Shown piece after piece: positions 35,553-47,337 of a DNA stretch of 64,000 bases. This DNA is from Ulva prolifera (Eukaryota > Chlorophyta > Ulvophyceae > Ulvales > Ulvaceae). Numbering within the stretch: the stretch's first letter is position 1; the number at the start of each line of letters is the position of its first letter. A program made the translations under genes and the position numbers. The notes under the pieces were generated by a model that was not told the DNA's origin, made no database searches, and saw nothing but the letters and a program-made list of their open reading frames with translations. The DNA lies in contig CM041200.1 of the NCBI GenBank assembly GCA_023078555.1, forward strand, positions 6,735,361-6,799,360, read 5' to 3'.

Positions 35553-38068
35553 ATGACGTTTACTCTATATATTCGAGACAAGGATGCTTCTGCGCTGAAG
35601 TTGTGCGCCTGCATCGCGGCTGGAGCTGATAATGTGGACATCAACGTCGTCCCTCAAGGCGGTGATGTCGCAAAGAAGGTGGACCTGCCTCTGCCTTCCC
35701 AAGGCTTACCAGCGCTGATCGCAGAAAATGGCTCTGTTATCCAGGAATGTCATGCCGCAGCCAAGCTCTTGGGTACGCCTGCGGTGGCTCGCCTGCTCAA
35801 TGCCAAACTGTGCTGCAAACCGGTTGCCGCACAGCGGTCAATCTTCGCGGTGCTGTCTAAAGTCTACAAACTATAATGCCGTTCATCTTACGATCGTCAA
35901 ATTTCAAGTTCCGAACATCGGTGTCGTCACAAGTGACGAGTCAGCAAGTGGGCTTCGAAACAGGCCCTTCGGTGCAGGTGGCGAGGCTCTGTCACCAGCT
36001 GCCCTGCAGGCCGCGATCGACGAACTCCTCGACCTGCATGAATCCACCATCATGCCTGCACTCAAGCAGGCCGCGCCAAATGGTGGCATCGTCGACCCCA
36101 CGGTGTTGAAAGCACTCGAAGATATCCTGCAGAAGCACCACTTCCTCATCCCAGGCACAGACAAGCCAACACTTGCTGACATCTGCGTGGGCATTGATTT
36201 GCTGTCTCTTGCAGACATTGGCGAGCTTCCAGGGCCTGTGGCTGCTTTCTCCGAGGTATGATTCAACCGTCCACCTGCCTGCCAGCCCCGTTCTTCAAAC
36301 ATCATGGATCTAGCAGCTTTCGTCTTCAGCTGGACCTCAGCATACTCTATGAGTCATTCTAATATCCTTCTGCTCGCAGTATTGAGTCCAAGCACCTCTC
36401 GTCTCTTCTGCGGCACAGTTTCTGCTGAAAAGCACATGCACGCGTGTCAAGCTGCCCAATCACCCCACCAATCCTTTCCCCCCGTGCCTGCAGCGCATAA
36501 AGAACCTCCCAGAGTGCTCCTCCGCGCTCCAAACCCTCCAGATCTCCGATTGGGCCGACGTGGCCGCGGTATCCAAGGCCGCGGCGGCCGCCACCGCCGC
36601 CGACGCGCCCCGCCTCCCGAAGCCAGGCGCCCGCAACGTCCTCATCACCTCCGCGCTGCCCTACGTCAACAACGTGCCCCACCTCGGCAACATCATCGGC
36701 TGCGTGCTCTCCGCGGACGTGCACTCGCGGTACTGCCGCGCCCGCGGCTACAACTCGGTCTTCATCTGCGGCACCGACGAGTACGGCACCGCGACCGAGA
36801 CCAAGGCGCTCGAGGAGGGCGCCACCTGCCAGGAGATCTGCGACAAGTACCACGCGATCCACAAGCAGATCTACGACTGGTTCCAGATCGACTTTGACAA
36901 GTTTGGCCGCACGCCGACGAGGTGCGCCCGCCGTGGTTCTCCCGCGTATACTGGGGTGGGTAGGTGCCGACTCTTTCAAGGCCGCGGATCGCATGATTCT
37001 GCGCCGTGTGCAGCGATTTGATCACAGCTACAGCTCCTCCGCGCTGGGGCCTCTGACCACTGTAAACACTGCCTCTCCATTGCAACCTGACTCACCCCGG
37101 ACACTTCATTTGTAGATTTAGAGTGTGTATGCGACCTCCGAACACGACGTCGCTCTTATCTTTGCGGCATGTTCCTGCATCACGGCTGCAAAACCCACAC
37201 CCTCGGCTTCCGCCGCAGCTTGCACACGCATGCGCCTCATGCATATACGCCGTGCAGGGCGCAGACGGAGATCACGCAGGGTATCTTCAAGCGCATCGCC
37301 GGCAACGGCGCCGTCGCGGAGCGCGCGGGCTCGCAGCTCTTCTCGGTCGCGCTCGACAAGTTCCTCGCGGACCGCTACGTCGTCGGCACGTGCCCCAAGT
37401 GTGGCTACGAGGACGCCCGCGGCGACCAGTGCGACAACTGCGGCTCCCTGCTCAACCCGACCGAGCTGCGCAACCCGCGCTGCAAGTTCAGCGGCACGGA
37501 GCCGGTGCTGCGGGAGACGTCGCACCTCTACATCGACCTGCCGCAGCTCGAGGGCAGGCTGCGCACCTACATCGACGCCGCGAGCAAACAGGCACGCCCC
37601 GCTTGGCCCCGCCGGGCAACCCCCCCCCCCCCCCCCCCCCAACCCCTGTCGTAAATGTGCGGTAGTGTCTCTGGGTAGTCTCTCTGGCACAATCCTGCGC
37701 CCGCAACAGAGAGCGGCATGCCGGCCATGCCATGGAGGCCTTGCGACGGCCTTGTGTACATGCGCGTGCGCGACTGTGATATCGGACACCATGTGGGCTC
37801 AGATGCAGCAGGGGCGGACACACATGCATGCACGCTCGGTTTCAGGCGGCCGGACCTAAAACATGACGCCACTCCGTGCATGCGTGCGTCCCAGCAGCGC
37901 CCCCGCCCCGCCGCCGCTGTGAACGCGGCATGCATGCAGGGCGGCTGGAGCGCAAACTGCGTCTCGATGACGGAGGCGTGGCTGAAGGGCGGCCTGAAGG
38001 AGCGGTGCATCACGCGGGACCTCAAGTGGGGCACGCCCGTGCCTCAGGACGGCTTCCGCAACAAGGTC

Positions 38069-38101
<33 letters not shown>

Positions 38102-41100
38102 GTGTCGATCACGGCCAATTACACCCCGCAGTGGCGGCAGTGGTGGCATTCGCCGGAGGACGTGGAGCTGGTGCAGTTCATGGGCAAGGACAACGTCACC
38201 TTCCACACCATCATCTTCCCCTGCACCCTCCTGGCCACCTCGTGCGCATCACCTCATGCCCATCTCTTTGTCTGTGTGATGCGCCCTCCCCCCCCCCCCC
38301 CCCAGACGGGGTGCTGCCCGACTCTCCGACTCAGCAGCGCTCGGTGTCCCCGGTCGGTTCTTTGCAGGTGAGGCCGTCGTCATTCGGCCACGCGATGGAC
38401 TCCTGTAAGCCGGTTGGCAGCCAGTGAATTACCCTTCACGCACTTTCAGTCTCTCGCGACAGTTGACCCTGTGTCGGCCGCAGAAATGCCGTGGACTGCC
38501 GTAGCAGACGTGTCCAGCCACGACAAACGCGACTACTTGTGTTGCTGCCATGCCAGCGCGTGCCACGGCACCGCAAGCGGCAGTGCATGCGTGCAGGGAC
38601 AAGTGGACGATGATGCGCAAGATCAGCGTCACAGAGTACCTCAACTACGAGGGCGGCAAGTTCTCCAAGTCGCGCGGCACCGGCGTCTTTGGCGACGGCG
38701 CCATCGCGAGCGGCATCCCGGCCGATATCTTCAGGTACTACCTCCTCGCGACGCGCCCTGAGGCCAGCGACTCGGACTTCCGGTGGGCGGACCTCGCACA
38801 GCGCAACAACTCGGAGCTGCTCAAGAACCTCGGCAACTTCATCAACCGCGTCGTCTCCTTCACCTGCAAGTACGGCCCCCGATATCCCATGTTTGGTAGT
38901 ATGATTTGGTGCTCCGCCTTGCGATGCCCGGGCCCTTGCAACCGACCCCTCCCCCCCCCCCCGGTTCGCCGCTTCCTTGGCTGCCCTGTCCTCTCCCTGC
39001 GCTGGCGCTTTGCTGCTGTGATGCTGTCGGAAGACCTTCTGCCCGCGCGTCCTGGCCTCTCTCACCCTGGGTCCCTGGCCCGGATCTGTCCGTCGGTGCC
39101 TTCATGCCGCTGGAAGGTGCCACCATGGGCGTGAACCAACAGCATCCGTTCCATCGATGTACCGACTGGTGCCGCATGCTTGTGCACAAGGGGATGCAGA
39201 CCGCCCTGGCACGTGGGCCGCTCGCCAACTACAGAGCTATACTGCATCCACTATGTGTGCGACAGCGGCGGGGCGTGTGCAGCCAGCTGGAGGCCAAGGC
39301 GCCAGGAGCGCCAGGCGAGGTGCCGCCGCTGGTGCAGGCGCTCAACGCGGAGGTCGCGGGCCTTGCGGCGGAGTACCTCGCCCTCATGGAGGCCCTCAAG
39401 ATCCGCGACGGCGTCGCCAAGGTGCTGCAGGTGTCCTCCGCGGGCAACAAGTTCCTGCAGGTGCGGCCCACGCCCCACACGCTCCCGCCCCCGATGCATC
39501 GGCTTTTATCTTTCTGCTGGAATGCGTGCAAGTGCCTTGAATTGCTGTGGCGCCTCATCTCTGTGCGTGCATGCTCTCTCCTTTGCTCTGGTGGGCAGCA
39601 CCGACGGCAGGCTTCGGCAAAGTGTTTGTGCGGCCGATTTCTACTTTTTGAGATCGCTGCTTGCTGCCGCCGATTGGCCCTCACCACACACGATGCGAGC
39701 GGAAGTACAATAATTGTGCCACAACGCAATTTGGTGTCGGTTGATATGCGACTCTCTGCAGCGTGCACAACACAGCGCAGCACGCATGCAGGACGCGCAG
39801 TTCTGGACGCTGCCGCGGCCAGAGGCGGCCACGTTCCTCGCCGCAGCCCTCGGGCTCGTGAAGCTCCTCGCCGCGATGCTGCAGCCGTACATGCCCGGCA
39901 CCGCGGCGACCGTGCTGCGCATGCTGGGCGGGCCGAGCGAGTGGCTCTCGCTCGGCGACTCGTTTGAGGCTGATGCAAAGCGGCTACAGGCGGCGGTGCC
40001 GGCCGGTCACGCGCTCGGCAAGCCGGAGCTGTTGTTCTCTGTCATCGCGGCGGACAAGGTGGCGGAGCTGCAGGGGCGCTTTGCGGGTACGCAGGCGGAC
40101 GCGGCCGCGTCAGCGGCCTCCACCGCCACGGTGCGCGCACCCTGACACCGTTGGGGCATCGCGCCGCTCCGCGCCCGGCGCTGTACAGTAGCGCAGGACT
40201 CATGCATAGCTGGATCTTGGCTGTGCTGCGCTCGATCGGCATGCAAGTCCACACACATGTGTAGCAACTGCTTGTTCCGCACGGTTTGACTCGCATCCAA
40301 GTGCCCCGTGCCAGCTCCCTGGGGGTCCCTGCAACCGCGATCCGGAGGCCAATACCGGACTGGCATGCCGCCTGCTATGTCAGCGTTGCGCGCTCTCGCC
40401 CTGCTGTCCTGCCGGCTTATGTCCCCACAGGCCAGGTGCGGCAGCAGGCCACCTTCTCGGCACCTGCAGGCGGCATCGCAGCCTAAGGACGCATCCGAGG
40501 CCGCCACCACCTCAAAAGGTGGCGCGGGCAAAGCAGGGGGCGCCGGCACGGCCGGCGGGAAGGCGAACAAAGCGGCTGTCGCTGCGAAAGACTTGCCGGT
40601 GGACATCTCGCGGGTCGACCTGCGGGTGGGGCTCATCACCAAGGCCGTGAAGCACCCTGACGCGGACTCCCTGTACGTGGAAGATATCATGTGTGGCGAA
40701 GAGGCGCCGCGGGTGGTCGTCTCGGGGCTTGTGAACCACATCCCCGAGCCCGAGATGCAGCAGCGGCTGGTCGTCGTCGTCGCAAACCTCAAGCCGGCGA
40801 ACCTGAAGGGGATCAAGAGCCACGCGATGGTGCTGGCCGCGACGGGCGCGGACGGGAAGGTGCGGAGCCGGTGCCACCGTGCCGCGCATGCTGTGGCGGC
40901 GCTGCACATCGATACCTGCACAGCTGCCTGCAGCAGGGCTGAGACGTGTGCTCACGCTGCGGCCGCAGGCGCGCAACGGCGCTGCCGAGATTCCGTGGTG
41001 GATGCACATGGCATGTGTGTCTGCAGTTGCCGTGCTGTGGGCGGCCCCCGTGTGGTGTGTACGCGACTGGCTGCCACCGCATAGCGCGGCCGTCGTGGCA

Positions 41101-41620
41101 GACCCTGTCACGGCGCGGTGGCTTTGGAGGCCCACTGCTGCCAGGCTCAGACCTGCCATGGCAGCAGGGCGTGCGCGACTGGGTCTACCCTGTAGCTGCA
41201 GTCGCACCACAGCATGCCGCCTTCGCCCATGCCATACTGAAGCGCCTCGGCAGCTGGCACACACTGTGCACAGTGCGCCGCACCGGCCGGATGACGTTGG
41301 GCTGCAAGGCAGCCTCAGTGCTTCGCCCAGTTCCCCATATCGTACATGTGGCCTTTCTTTTAGCGCGCGAGGGTGGCCGTGTGGTGCAGGTGGAGCTGGT
41401 GGACCCCCCCGCGGGCTCCAAGCCGGGCGACCGCGTCTCCGTGGAGGGCTTTGCCGGGGAGCCCGACGTGCAGCTCAACCCGAAGCACAAGGTCTTCGAG
41501 GCTGTGCACCCCGACTTCTCGACCAACGACGCCCTGCTGGCCTGCTACCGCGGCAAGCCTCTCACGACTGTGCTGGGGCCATGCACGGTCAAGACGGTCA
41601 AGGGCGCGACGATCAGGTGA
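35553..41620 (+). CDS. methionyl-tRNA synthetase with GST-like N-terminus and EMAPII-like C-terminus
   Basis: Cytosolic class I aminoacyl-tRNA synthetase that charges tRNA-Met. Ten exons join in frame: 35553-35772, 35978-36255, 36494-36921, 37258-37591, 37940-38241, 38597-38890, 39283-39460, 39792-40130, 40470-40859, 41390-41620, about 997 residues. Residues 1-190 form a GST-like domain ([29 protein letters not shown]). The catalytic core starts [20 protein letters not shown], with HLGN as the HIGH motif, then [46 protein letters not shown] and the KMSKS-type KFSKSRG (about 541). One zinc knuckle CPKC..CDNC is present; the other is missing. The anticodon-binding helical region follows ([22 protein letters not shown]). 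Residues about 825-997 are an OB-fold tRNA-binding domain ([40 protein letters not shown]). Intron 4 has a GC donor. The exon 6 end and exon 7 start are the least certain. Confidence 0.95.
37620..37640. repeat. 21-nt poly(C) tract in MetRS intron 4
   Basis: An uninterrupted C run 28 bp downstream of the GC-type donor CAG|GCACGC at 37591/37592. Confidence 0.9.
38288..38303. repeat. 16-nt poly(C) tract in MetRS intron 5
   Basis: C run beginning 46 bp after the exon 5 end. It is immediately followed by AG, but that AG does not give an in-frame exon, so I do not use it as an acceptor. Confidence 0.9.
38951..38962. repeat. 12-nt poly(C) tract in MetRS intron 6
   Basis: The third poly(C) run in this gene, 60 bp after the proposed exon 6 end. 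Confidence 0.85.
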
Positions 41621-42580
41621 TTGTGGGCGGAGGACTCATGTGTGTGCATCCGCCATGTGCAGCACAGGCATCGTTGCCGGGGGACTGCAGCAGTCTAGTA
41701 GCGCCATCCAGGTGGCTCATGTAAGCTTGTCGAAATGGCTGATCAGTGCACTGTTGTGCTGACAGACAGGCCGACTTGTGTGACTGTAACACGAGGAACT
41801 GACGTACACAGCTTTGTGGCACTCATGCACCACATACAAACACCTTTGGTGTATACACGGCAATGTCCAAGAGTTGGGTAGCACCGCAAGCAACTGACGT
41901 CCGCTCATGTGAAACAGACTACGCCTGTATTGGAGTGCAACCGAAGCACACACAGCTGCAACTCAGATGGGAATTACTATCGCTGTTGTTGCTGCATACG
42001 GTGCACTTACGCTGCCTATCAGGATGTGTGACCTCATATTCTTACACACCTCATGCTCAGAACGTAATCTTCAGTGTGGCATGCTCTATGCACTAGAAGT
42101 GGCACAACACACATGCAATGATATGCTCGGGAATCTTGCAGCATGTCAAAGGACAGGTGGTAGACAACTACCTGGTCAAAGACTGCAATATAAACAATCA
42201 GTTACATTCGGCAGTGTTCATGGGCGTGTTCAAGCACCCCAGGAAACATGCCACAGTTGCAAAAGGGTAGACTCATTTGGGAAGGTTCACCAGAATTGTT
42301 CAGTGATGTTTACTCCAGCAGAGCCCAAGCTGGGTTGTACATGTCACACGGCAGACCACTGTAGGTATGCAGCCATACATTTCACAGACTGCCTCGAGCT
42401 TACAACTGCTGCACCATGAATCATCAGCACTGCAAACTTTCAGCACCACACAAAAAAAAAAAACCATGACTGGTCAACCGCAACGCTCGCAGATTGACGC
42501 AGTGAGTTCCATCAAAGCAGATGGGATATGCTCGCGACTGCAAGAGAACCACGTTGTTGAATCGAAGGTGCACCATCTGA
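41621..42580. other. intergenic between convergent MetRS and p23
   Basis: This should contain the two 3' untranslated regions. An A-rich run (AAAAAAAAAAAA type) occurs at about 42452-42463. No coding sequence was recognised. Confidence 0.5.
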
Positions 42581-43180
42581 CTATGCGATCTCAGGGAGAT
42601 CATCTTCATCATCACTATCCTCCTCATCTCCTGGTGCACCACCCGCACCAGACTGAGCCATCATCTCTTGGAGCTTGGCCATATCCAAGTTATCTCCCAT
42701 GCCACCCATGCCTCCCATACCTGGCATGCCTCCCATGCCTCCCATTCCGCCCATGTCAGGCATGCCACCCATGCCTCCCATGTCTCCTAGCTGACTCATA
42801 CCATCCGGATTGAAACCGTCTGCTCCACTCTCTTCATCATCTTGGTCAAGATACTTCGCCCAGTCCACTTGGATGTGGTTCTGCTTACCTTTCTCTTTAG
42901 TCAAACGGGGCCAGTGGTCACCCTCCTCCTTCTTGGGCACCATCAGAAACACATTCCGCGCCGTCTTTGCAATTTGCACGTTTTCAGCGTCAACTTCATG
43001 TAAGAGATCGACGACGAGCTCATATTGGTTGCCACCGGCGCTGCCTCGGAACTCGAACTTGCCGTTCTCCCCTTCATTTGACACCTTCACGTCCGGCGCA
43101 TCGCAATCTTGAAGATCTACTGTTAAGTACAACTTGTCTTTCCGTTGAGCCCACTTTAGTTGAGGTTGCAGAGCTGTCAT
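42581..43180 (-). CDS. p23 co-chaperone of HSP90 (Sba1/PTGES3 family)
   Basis: p23 binds the closed, ATP-bound HSP90 dimer and slows ATP hydrolysis during client maturation. It is intronless: 199 residues from ATG 43180 to the stop at 42581. Residues 1-108 are the CS domain, starting LQPQLKWAQRKDKLYLTVDL, with FEFRG and NVFLMVPKKEEGDHWPRLTK, the conserved WPRLTKEK motif of the family. Residues 108-117 give QVDWAKYLDQDDE. The C-terminal part has repeated GGMGGM units (about 134-162), characteristic of plant p23, a short helix DMAKLQEMMAQ, and an acidic tail DEEDSDDEDDLPEIA. It is the only clearly single-exon conserved gene in the window. It lies head to head with the Era gene. Confidence 0.96.
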   Translation of the reverse strand: MTALQPQLKWAQRKDKLYLTVDLQDCDAPDVKVSNEGENGKFEFRGSAGGNQYELVVDLLHEVDAENVQIAKTARNVFLMVPKKEEGDHWPRLTKEKGKQNHIQVDWAKYLDQDDEESGADGFNPDGMSQLGDMGGMGGMPDMGGMGGMGGMPGMGGMGGMGDNLDMAKLQEMMAQSGAGGAPGDEEDSDDEDDLPEIA

Positions 43181-43836
43181 GATGCTTACCTAGCCGAAGG
43201 TGACCGATCAACGAATGAATATCAAGCAGCACAATGTGATCGCGAGGTTTCACAAGGCAGTATATTACGTCGTCTTGGTGATCCGTGATCATTTGCGAGC
43301 TTTGGTCAATTCAGTGCAGGCGGAGACAACTGCTTCGGCATGAACGTTCCAGAACTCCGAAACCCGCTGTATCCGACCGACGGCAAATTAGTGGCTAGTG
43401 CGATGGCGCCGCCACGTCCACTGCTGCAGCCAGGGCGCCGCCAATGCCGCTGCGCACGCTGCACGTGCGATCACGACTTTGGGGCGCGTATGTCTAAAGG
43501 ACTAAGAGAGAGAAATCACGCTGCGACAGTTTGTTCCAGTCCTCTACCTGTGGCTCCATTTGGGCGACGTCACGTCCGCAATCTGCAGTCGTGCGGTCCA
43601 TCCAGTGCCCAGTGATCACTGAGCTCAGCTGAGCTTAACAAAGCAGTGCCAGACGGTGTCAGCCAATCCCGACGCTTGCTGCCAAGCTACAAGTCTGAGA
43701 CATGCTCAACTTGCGCCCAGGTTGTGCAAGCTGTCAGTAATTGCCGTTCAATCTAGCGATCGCACTTGTTGCTGACAGCGTCGCTTGCCGGCCGTTGTCC
43801 TGGTGTCACAGTTCGAATCCTCAGTGCCTCCACAGC
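43181..43836. promoter_or_regulatory. divergent intergenic spacer between p23 and Era
   Basis: The 656 bp between two divergent start codons are presumed to carry both promoters and leaders. A heat-shock-type element could not be identified with confidence. Small open frames are not supported. Confidence 0.4.
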
Positions 43837-45993
43837 ATGAGAGTAGCACGCCATCCCTGCGTAGGCACCTTCCAGCAAGGGAGGGTGGTGCCAAGAGCAC
43901 CTGCACAAAGGCTGTCTGTCAATAGCAGTGTCAAATTGCTCCAGAGCGACGTCCCGAAAGCGACGGCAGCACAACAGAGCCAGCAGAGCGCGGCCGACAA
44001 CAACGCTCCAGAATCAGAAGATGACGAATCAGATCAACCCGCGGAGTACTCTGCCGATGAGGTGCGAGAGCGGTGCAGGGTCGATTGGTCTTGATGGGCA
44101 TGCCGTGACTCGGCGCTTCTTGTCCGCAGGGGGAGATGCTCCCTGGCCAGACATTCTCCCGAGAAGCTTTCCAAGAGATTATTGACGCTCCGGACTTCCC
44201 AGAAGATCCTCCGGGTCACAAGTCAGGCTTTGTTGCAATCATTGGCCTGCCCAACGCTGGCAAGTCCACCATTCTGAACTCGCTAGTGGGGCAGAAGCTT
44301 GCCATTGTCTCTCCCAAAGCCCAATCTACACGAAGACGAGTTCTTGGGATCATATCTGGTCCCGAGCATCAGGTGCAGTTCTCAAGTGGCCATCTTCAAG
44401 TGCTTGCAGTCATCGTGTGGTTCTGTTTCCTGTGTGGGAGCTTCATGGCTAGCCAGCACGCAGCAAGAGCGCCAGAATGCCCGCACTACTGCATCAGTCC
44501 AACACCTAGTAGGTCGTTTTCATGTCCGGTGGCGAATGTCAGGTCGGCTGACCTGACCCTGCTTCCACGTGATCAGCAGGAACCTGCTGCAGTTGGTGCT
44601 GGTGGACACACCCGGGGTCATCGCCGATCAGCGAAATCCATTGGAGGGCAAGATGATGTCTTACGTGAAAGGCTCAATGCGAGAGGCAGACGCTGTGGTG
44701 GCTATCGTGGACGTGTCGCAGCCAGACCGGCAGGAAATGGTGCTGGAGATGGTGCAGCCTCCTCCAGCTCCTGCAGAGACCCCCCCGATGCTTGTTGTTC
44801 TCAACAAAGCCGACAAGATGAGTGAGGAAGACGTCGAGTACTGGGAGGTGCGCTCACACTGCTAGCTCATCTTAAATATATTCGCAAGGCAGGTGCAGGG
44901 ATCGTGCGGTGCACATACCTCTTGGCTTAAACACATGCCAACAATCGACATGCTGTCCTGAACACGAGATGCACCCGCGCGACAGAGCTGCAGGCTTCAA
45001 CTGGAATGTTCTCAGCAACAGGGCACACATCTGAATGATCCAAGCTCGTCTGCATCCTGCAGATGATGGTTCGCAGCCACCTGCAGCCACAGCCACCCCA
45101 CTTGACCGTCAGTTTTCCTGCTCGAGGACGTCTGAGTCCATTTCAGCCAGGATTCATCAGCACATTGCCTCTCCGGCATGCGAAATGAATCAATTCGCCA
45201 AGGTAGCGGGTTGCACCGGACGCACTGTTGAACCGCACACGACCACCTGCCTGTGCAGGCATGGTGGCGGGAAAGGTGCAACTGCACGCATGTGATGAGC
45301 ACGTCGGCGCTGGAGGCGTGGGGCGTCGACGAGGTGAAGCGGTGGATGCTCGCGCGCCTGCCGGAGGGCCCGACGCTGTACCCCAAGGCCCAGGTCACGG
45401 AGCACCCCGAGCGCTTCTTCGTGTCGGAGATTGTGCGGGAGCACGTCTTCGAGCAGTACGACCAGGAGATACCCTACGCTGTCCAGGCACGCGCCCTCCT
45501 CCGCTGCGCCTGCCCTGCCCGCCTGTTGACGCTGCGGCCTGCACTCCCCAGGGGTCTGTTCGCTCCAGCGCCGTGGCTGCGGGGTGTGTTGTTGAGTTTG
45601 TCTGCCTTCAGACAGGGAGGTCCAGTTGAGGCGCGGGGTGTGGCGGGGCCAGGGACGGCGGCACGGGGATGACGCCACAGCGGCGGCCGTGCTATGCGTG
45701 CAGCGCAGGGCTCGCCGCCTGTATGCTTCCGCTTTGGCCTGTGGCAGTGGCGCTGTTCTGTATGAGCCCGACAAGTGGCGGACCCTGTGCATCATCTTCA
45801 TTGCCTGCGCGAATGTAGGCTGTACTTCGAGGCAGTACGCCGCGGCGTGCATAGGCCACGTCTAGGCCCAATGTCTCACAGCCGCCATAGCACTGCATCT
45901 GTGCAGCTGCAGCAGCTCATGCTCGCCACGCACAGCGCTCGCGCACAATGATTTGTCGATGTGACCACCAAAGTCGCTGCGCAAGGGCGTCCG

Positions 45994-46027
<34 letters not shown>

Positions 46028-46455
46028 TTGGTGCGGATGTGGATGCTGAATGAAGCTGCTGCGGGGGAGCGGGGTGGCTGTCTCCACCCACCCCGCTCCC
46101 CCGCAGCAGCTGCATTCAGCATCCACATCCGCACCGAGCATCTGCATGCGTGTATATGAGAGACAGTGTCTGCATCGGGCGGCGACGGCGGCGCCACGGC
46201 GTGCAGGTGAACGTGCTCGACTTCAAGGAGCGCAAGCGCGGCAAGGACTACATCCTCTGCGAGCTCGTGGTCGAGAAGAAGTCGCAGAAGGGCATCGTGC
46301 TCGGGTCGGGGGGCTCGGCGATCAAGGCGCTCGCGACGGCGGCGCGCGCCGACATCGAGGCCTTCCTCGAGCGCCCCGTCTACCTCGAGATGCTCGTCAA
46401 CGTCGACAAGGACTGGCGCAGCAACCAGGCCAAGCTGCGGTCGTTCGGCTACTGA
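43837..46455 (+). CDS. Era-type GTPase, probably organellar
   Basis: Era binds the 3' end of small-subunit rRNA through a KH domain and assists 30S-type ribosome assembly; the plant forms are plastid or mitochondrial. Five exons close in frame: 43837-44061, 44130-44372, 44593-44847, 45259-45486, 46207-46455, giving 399 residues. The first 75 residues are Arg/Ser-rich then acidic, which fits a cleavable transit peptide ([20 protein letters not shown]). G1 is GLPNAGKST (about 113-121), the switch region is [13 protein letters not shown]3 is VDTPGVI, G4 is NKAD and G5 is TSALEAWG. Then come [27 protein letters not shown] and the KH domain with [16 protein letters not shown], ending LRSFGY. Intron 4 uses a GC donor and holds a 32-C run and a 48-bp hairpin. 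Plastid versus mitochondrial targeting is inference. Confidence 0.92.
45994..46025. repeat. 32-nt poly(C) tract in Era intron 4
   Basis: The longest homopolymer in the window. It sits 4 bp upstream of the long hairpin at 46030-46135. Confidence 0.95.
46030..46135. repeat. 48-bp near-perfect inverted repeat with 10-bp loop in Era intron 4
   Basis: Arm 46030-46077 and arm 46088-46135 are reverse complements at 47 of 48 positions; the only mismatch is A at 46053. The loop is CTGTCTCCAC. The stem would form in both DNA and the intron RNA, 71 bp upstream of the last exon. Confidence 0.96.
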
Positions 46456-47337
46456 GGGGTTCTGGCGGCGCGCCGACGCGCTTCGATGCTGATGCGTGTC
46501 AAGGGCTCGTCTGCAGAGCACGCACCCACGTTTGCTCTGCGGCCGTATGTGCCCCTGCTGCGGATCGTGTGGGTGCTGCTGTGGCGGGGGCCAGCCAGAC
46601 GGCCAGAACGGGCTGGAGTGGCTGAAGCTGCCCTGCGGTGCGGCAACTGCGCCTGGCGACTGCCGCCATGCCGGCGGCACTGCAGCTGCTTCTGACATCT
46701 TCAGAGCTCAGCAGCGCTGGCGTGGGGTGGCTGCAAGGGGTTCGACAAGGCGGGGCATGCGTGCATTGCATTGTGCGCACAGGGAGCGTTCCTGTGCCAC
46801 CCGCCTGGCCTGGCTGCTGTTGCCATGCGCCGCTTGGGTCTGCCGGGGTTTGATTCGTAGTGGTGCTGAAGCGCAGCGCGTGTCTGGGCGATCGTGCTGA
46901 ACTGGGGACCAATGCACTTGTAATTGCTGATGCAGTGCGTTGATGTCCGTGAGCCACAAGCTGCAGCTGGTCCGCCATACAGCTGTGATCCGCTGCATGT
47001 CGTGTGCTGCTGTGCCAGGCGGGTCTGGTCGGTGCTGGTGGAGATGCGGGTATGTTGCGGGTATGTTGCGCCAGCCTGCCTGTCGCAGCATGCTGGTGTC
47101 TGCGCATTGCTTGGCACCGGCTGGACCCTGCAGCAGCATGTTGCAATCCTGGACCAATCTAGTCCCAGCATGTGACGAAGTCCCTTTGAGGACGGCTGTG
47201 TAGTCATCCACAGATGAAAACATGCGCATTGAGAGAAAGTACATCACCGCCATGAGCACAAGAGATGAATTGTGGTGCTGTCTGCGGTCAGACGAATATC
47301 GGCTCGGCGAGCTCGCCGTGGTTGATTCGGACAGGTT
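46456..47337. other. intergenic, no gene recognised
   Basis: 3' flank of Era. Long open frames on both strands here are low in known motifs. A short direct repeat GCGGGTATGTT occurs twice at about 47045-47070. Confidence 0.45.

Noticed and set aside
38303..38305. AG after the poly(C) run as an acceptor in MetRS
   Set aside because: It would not preserve frame or homology; the acceptor at 38596 joins the [13 protein letters not shown] sequence correctly.
43800..43830. GTTCGAATCC resembling a tRNA T-arm
   Set aside because: The upstream 60 bp do not fold into acceptor, D and anticodon arms, and the sequence lies in the p23/Era spacer.
46050..46625. Open frame across the Era intron hairpin and last exon
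   Set aside because: It is out of frame with the KH domain and includes the hairpin arms, so it is not a separate gene.
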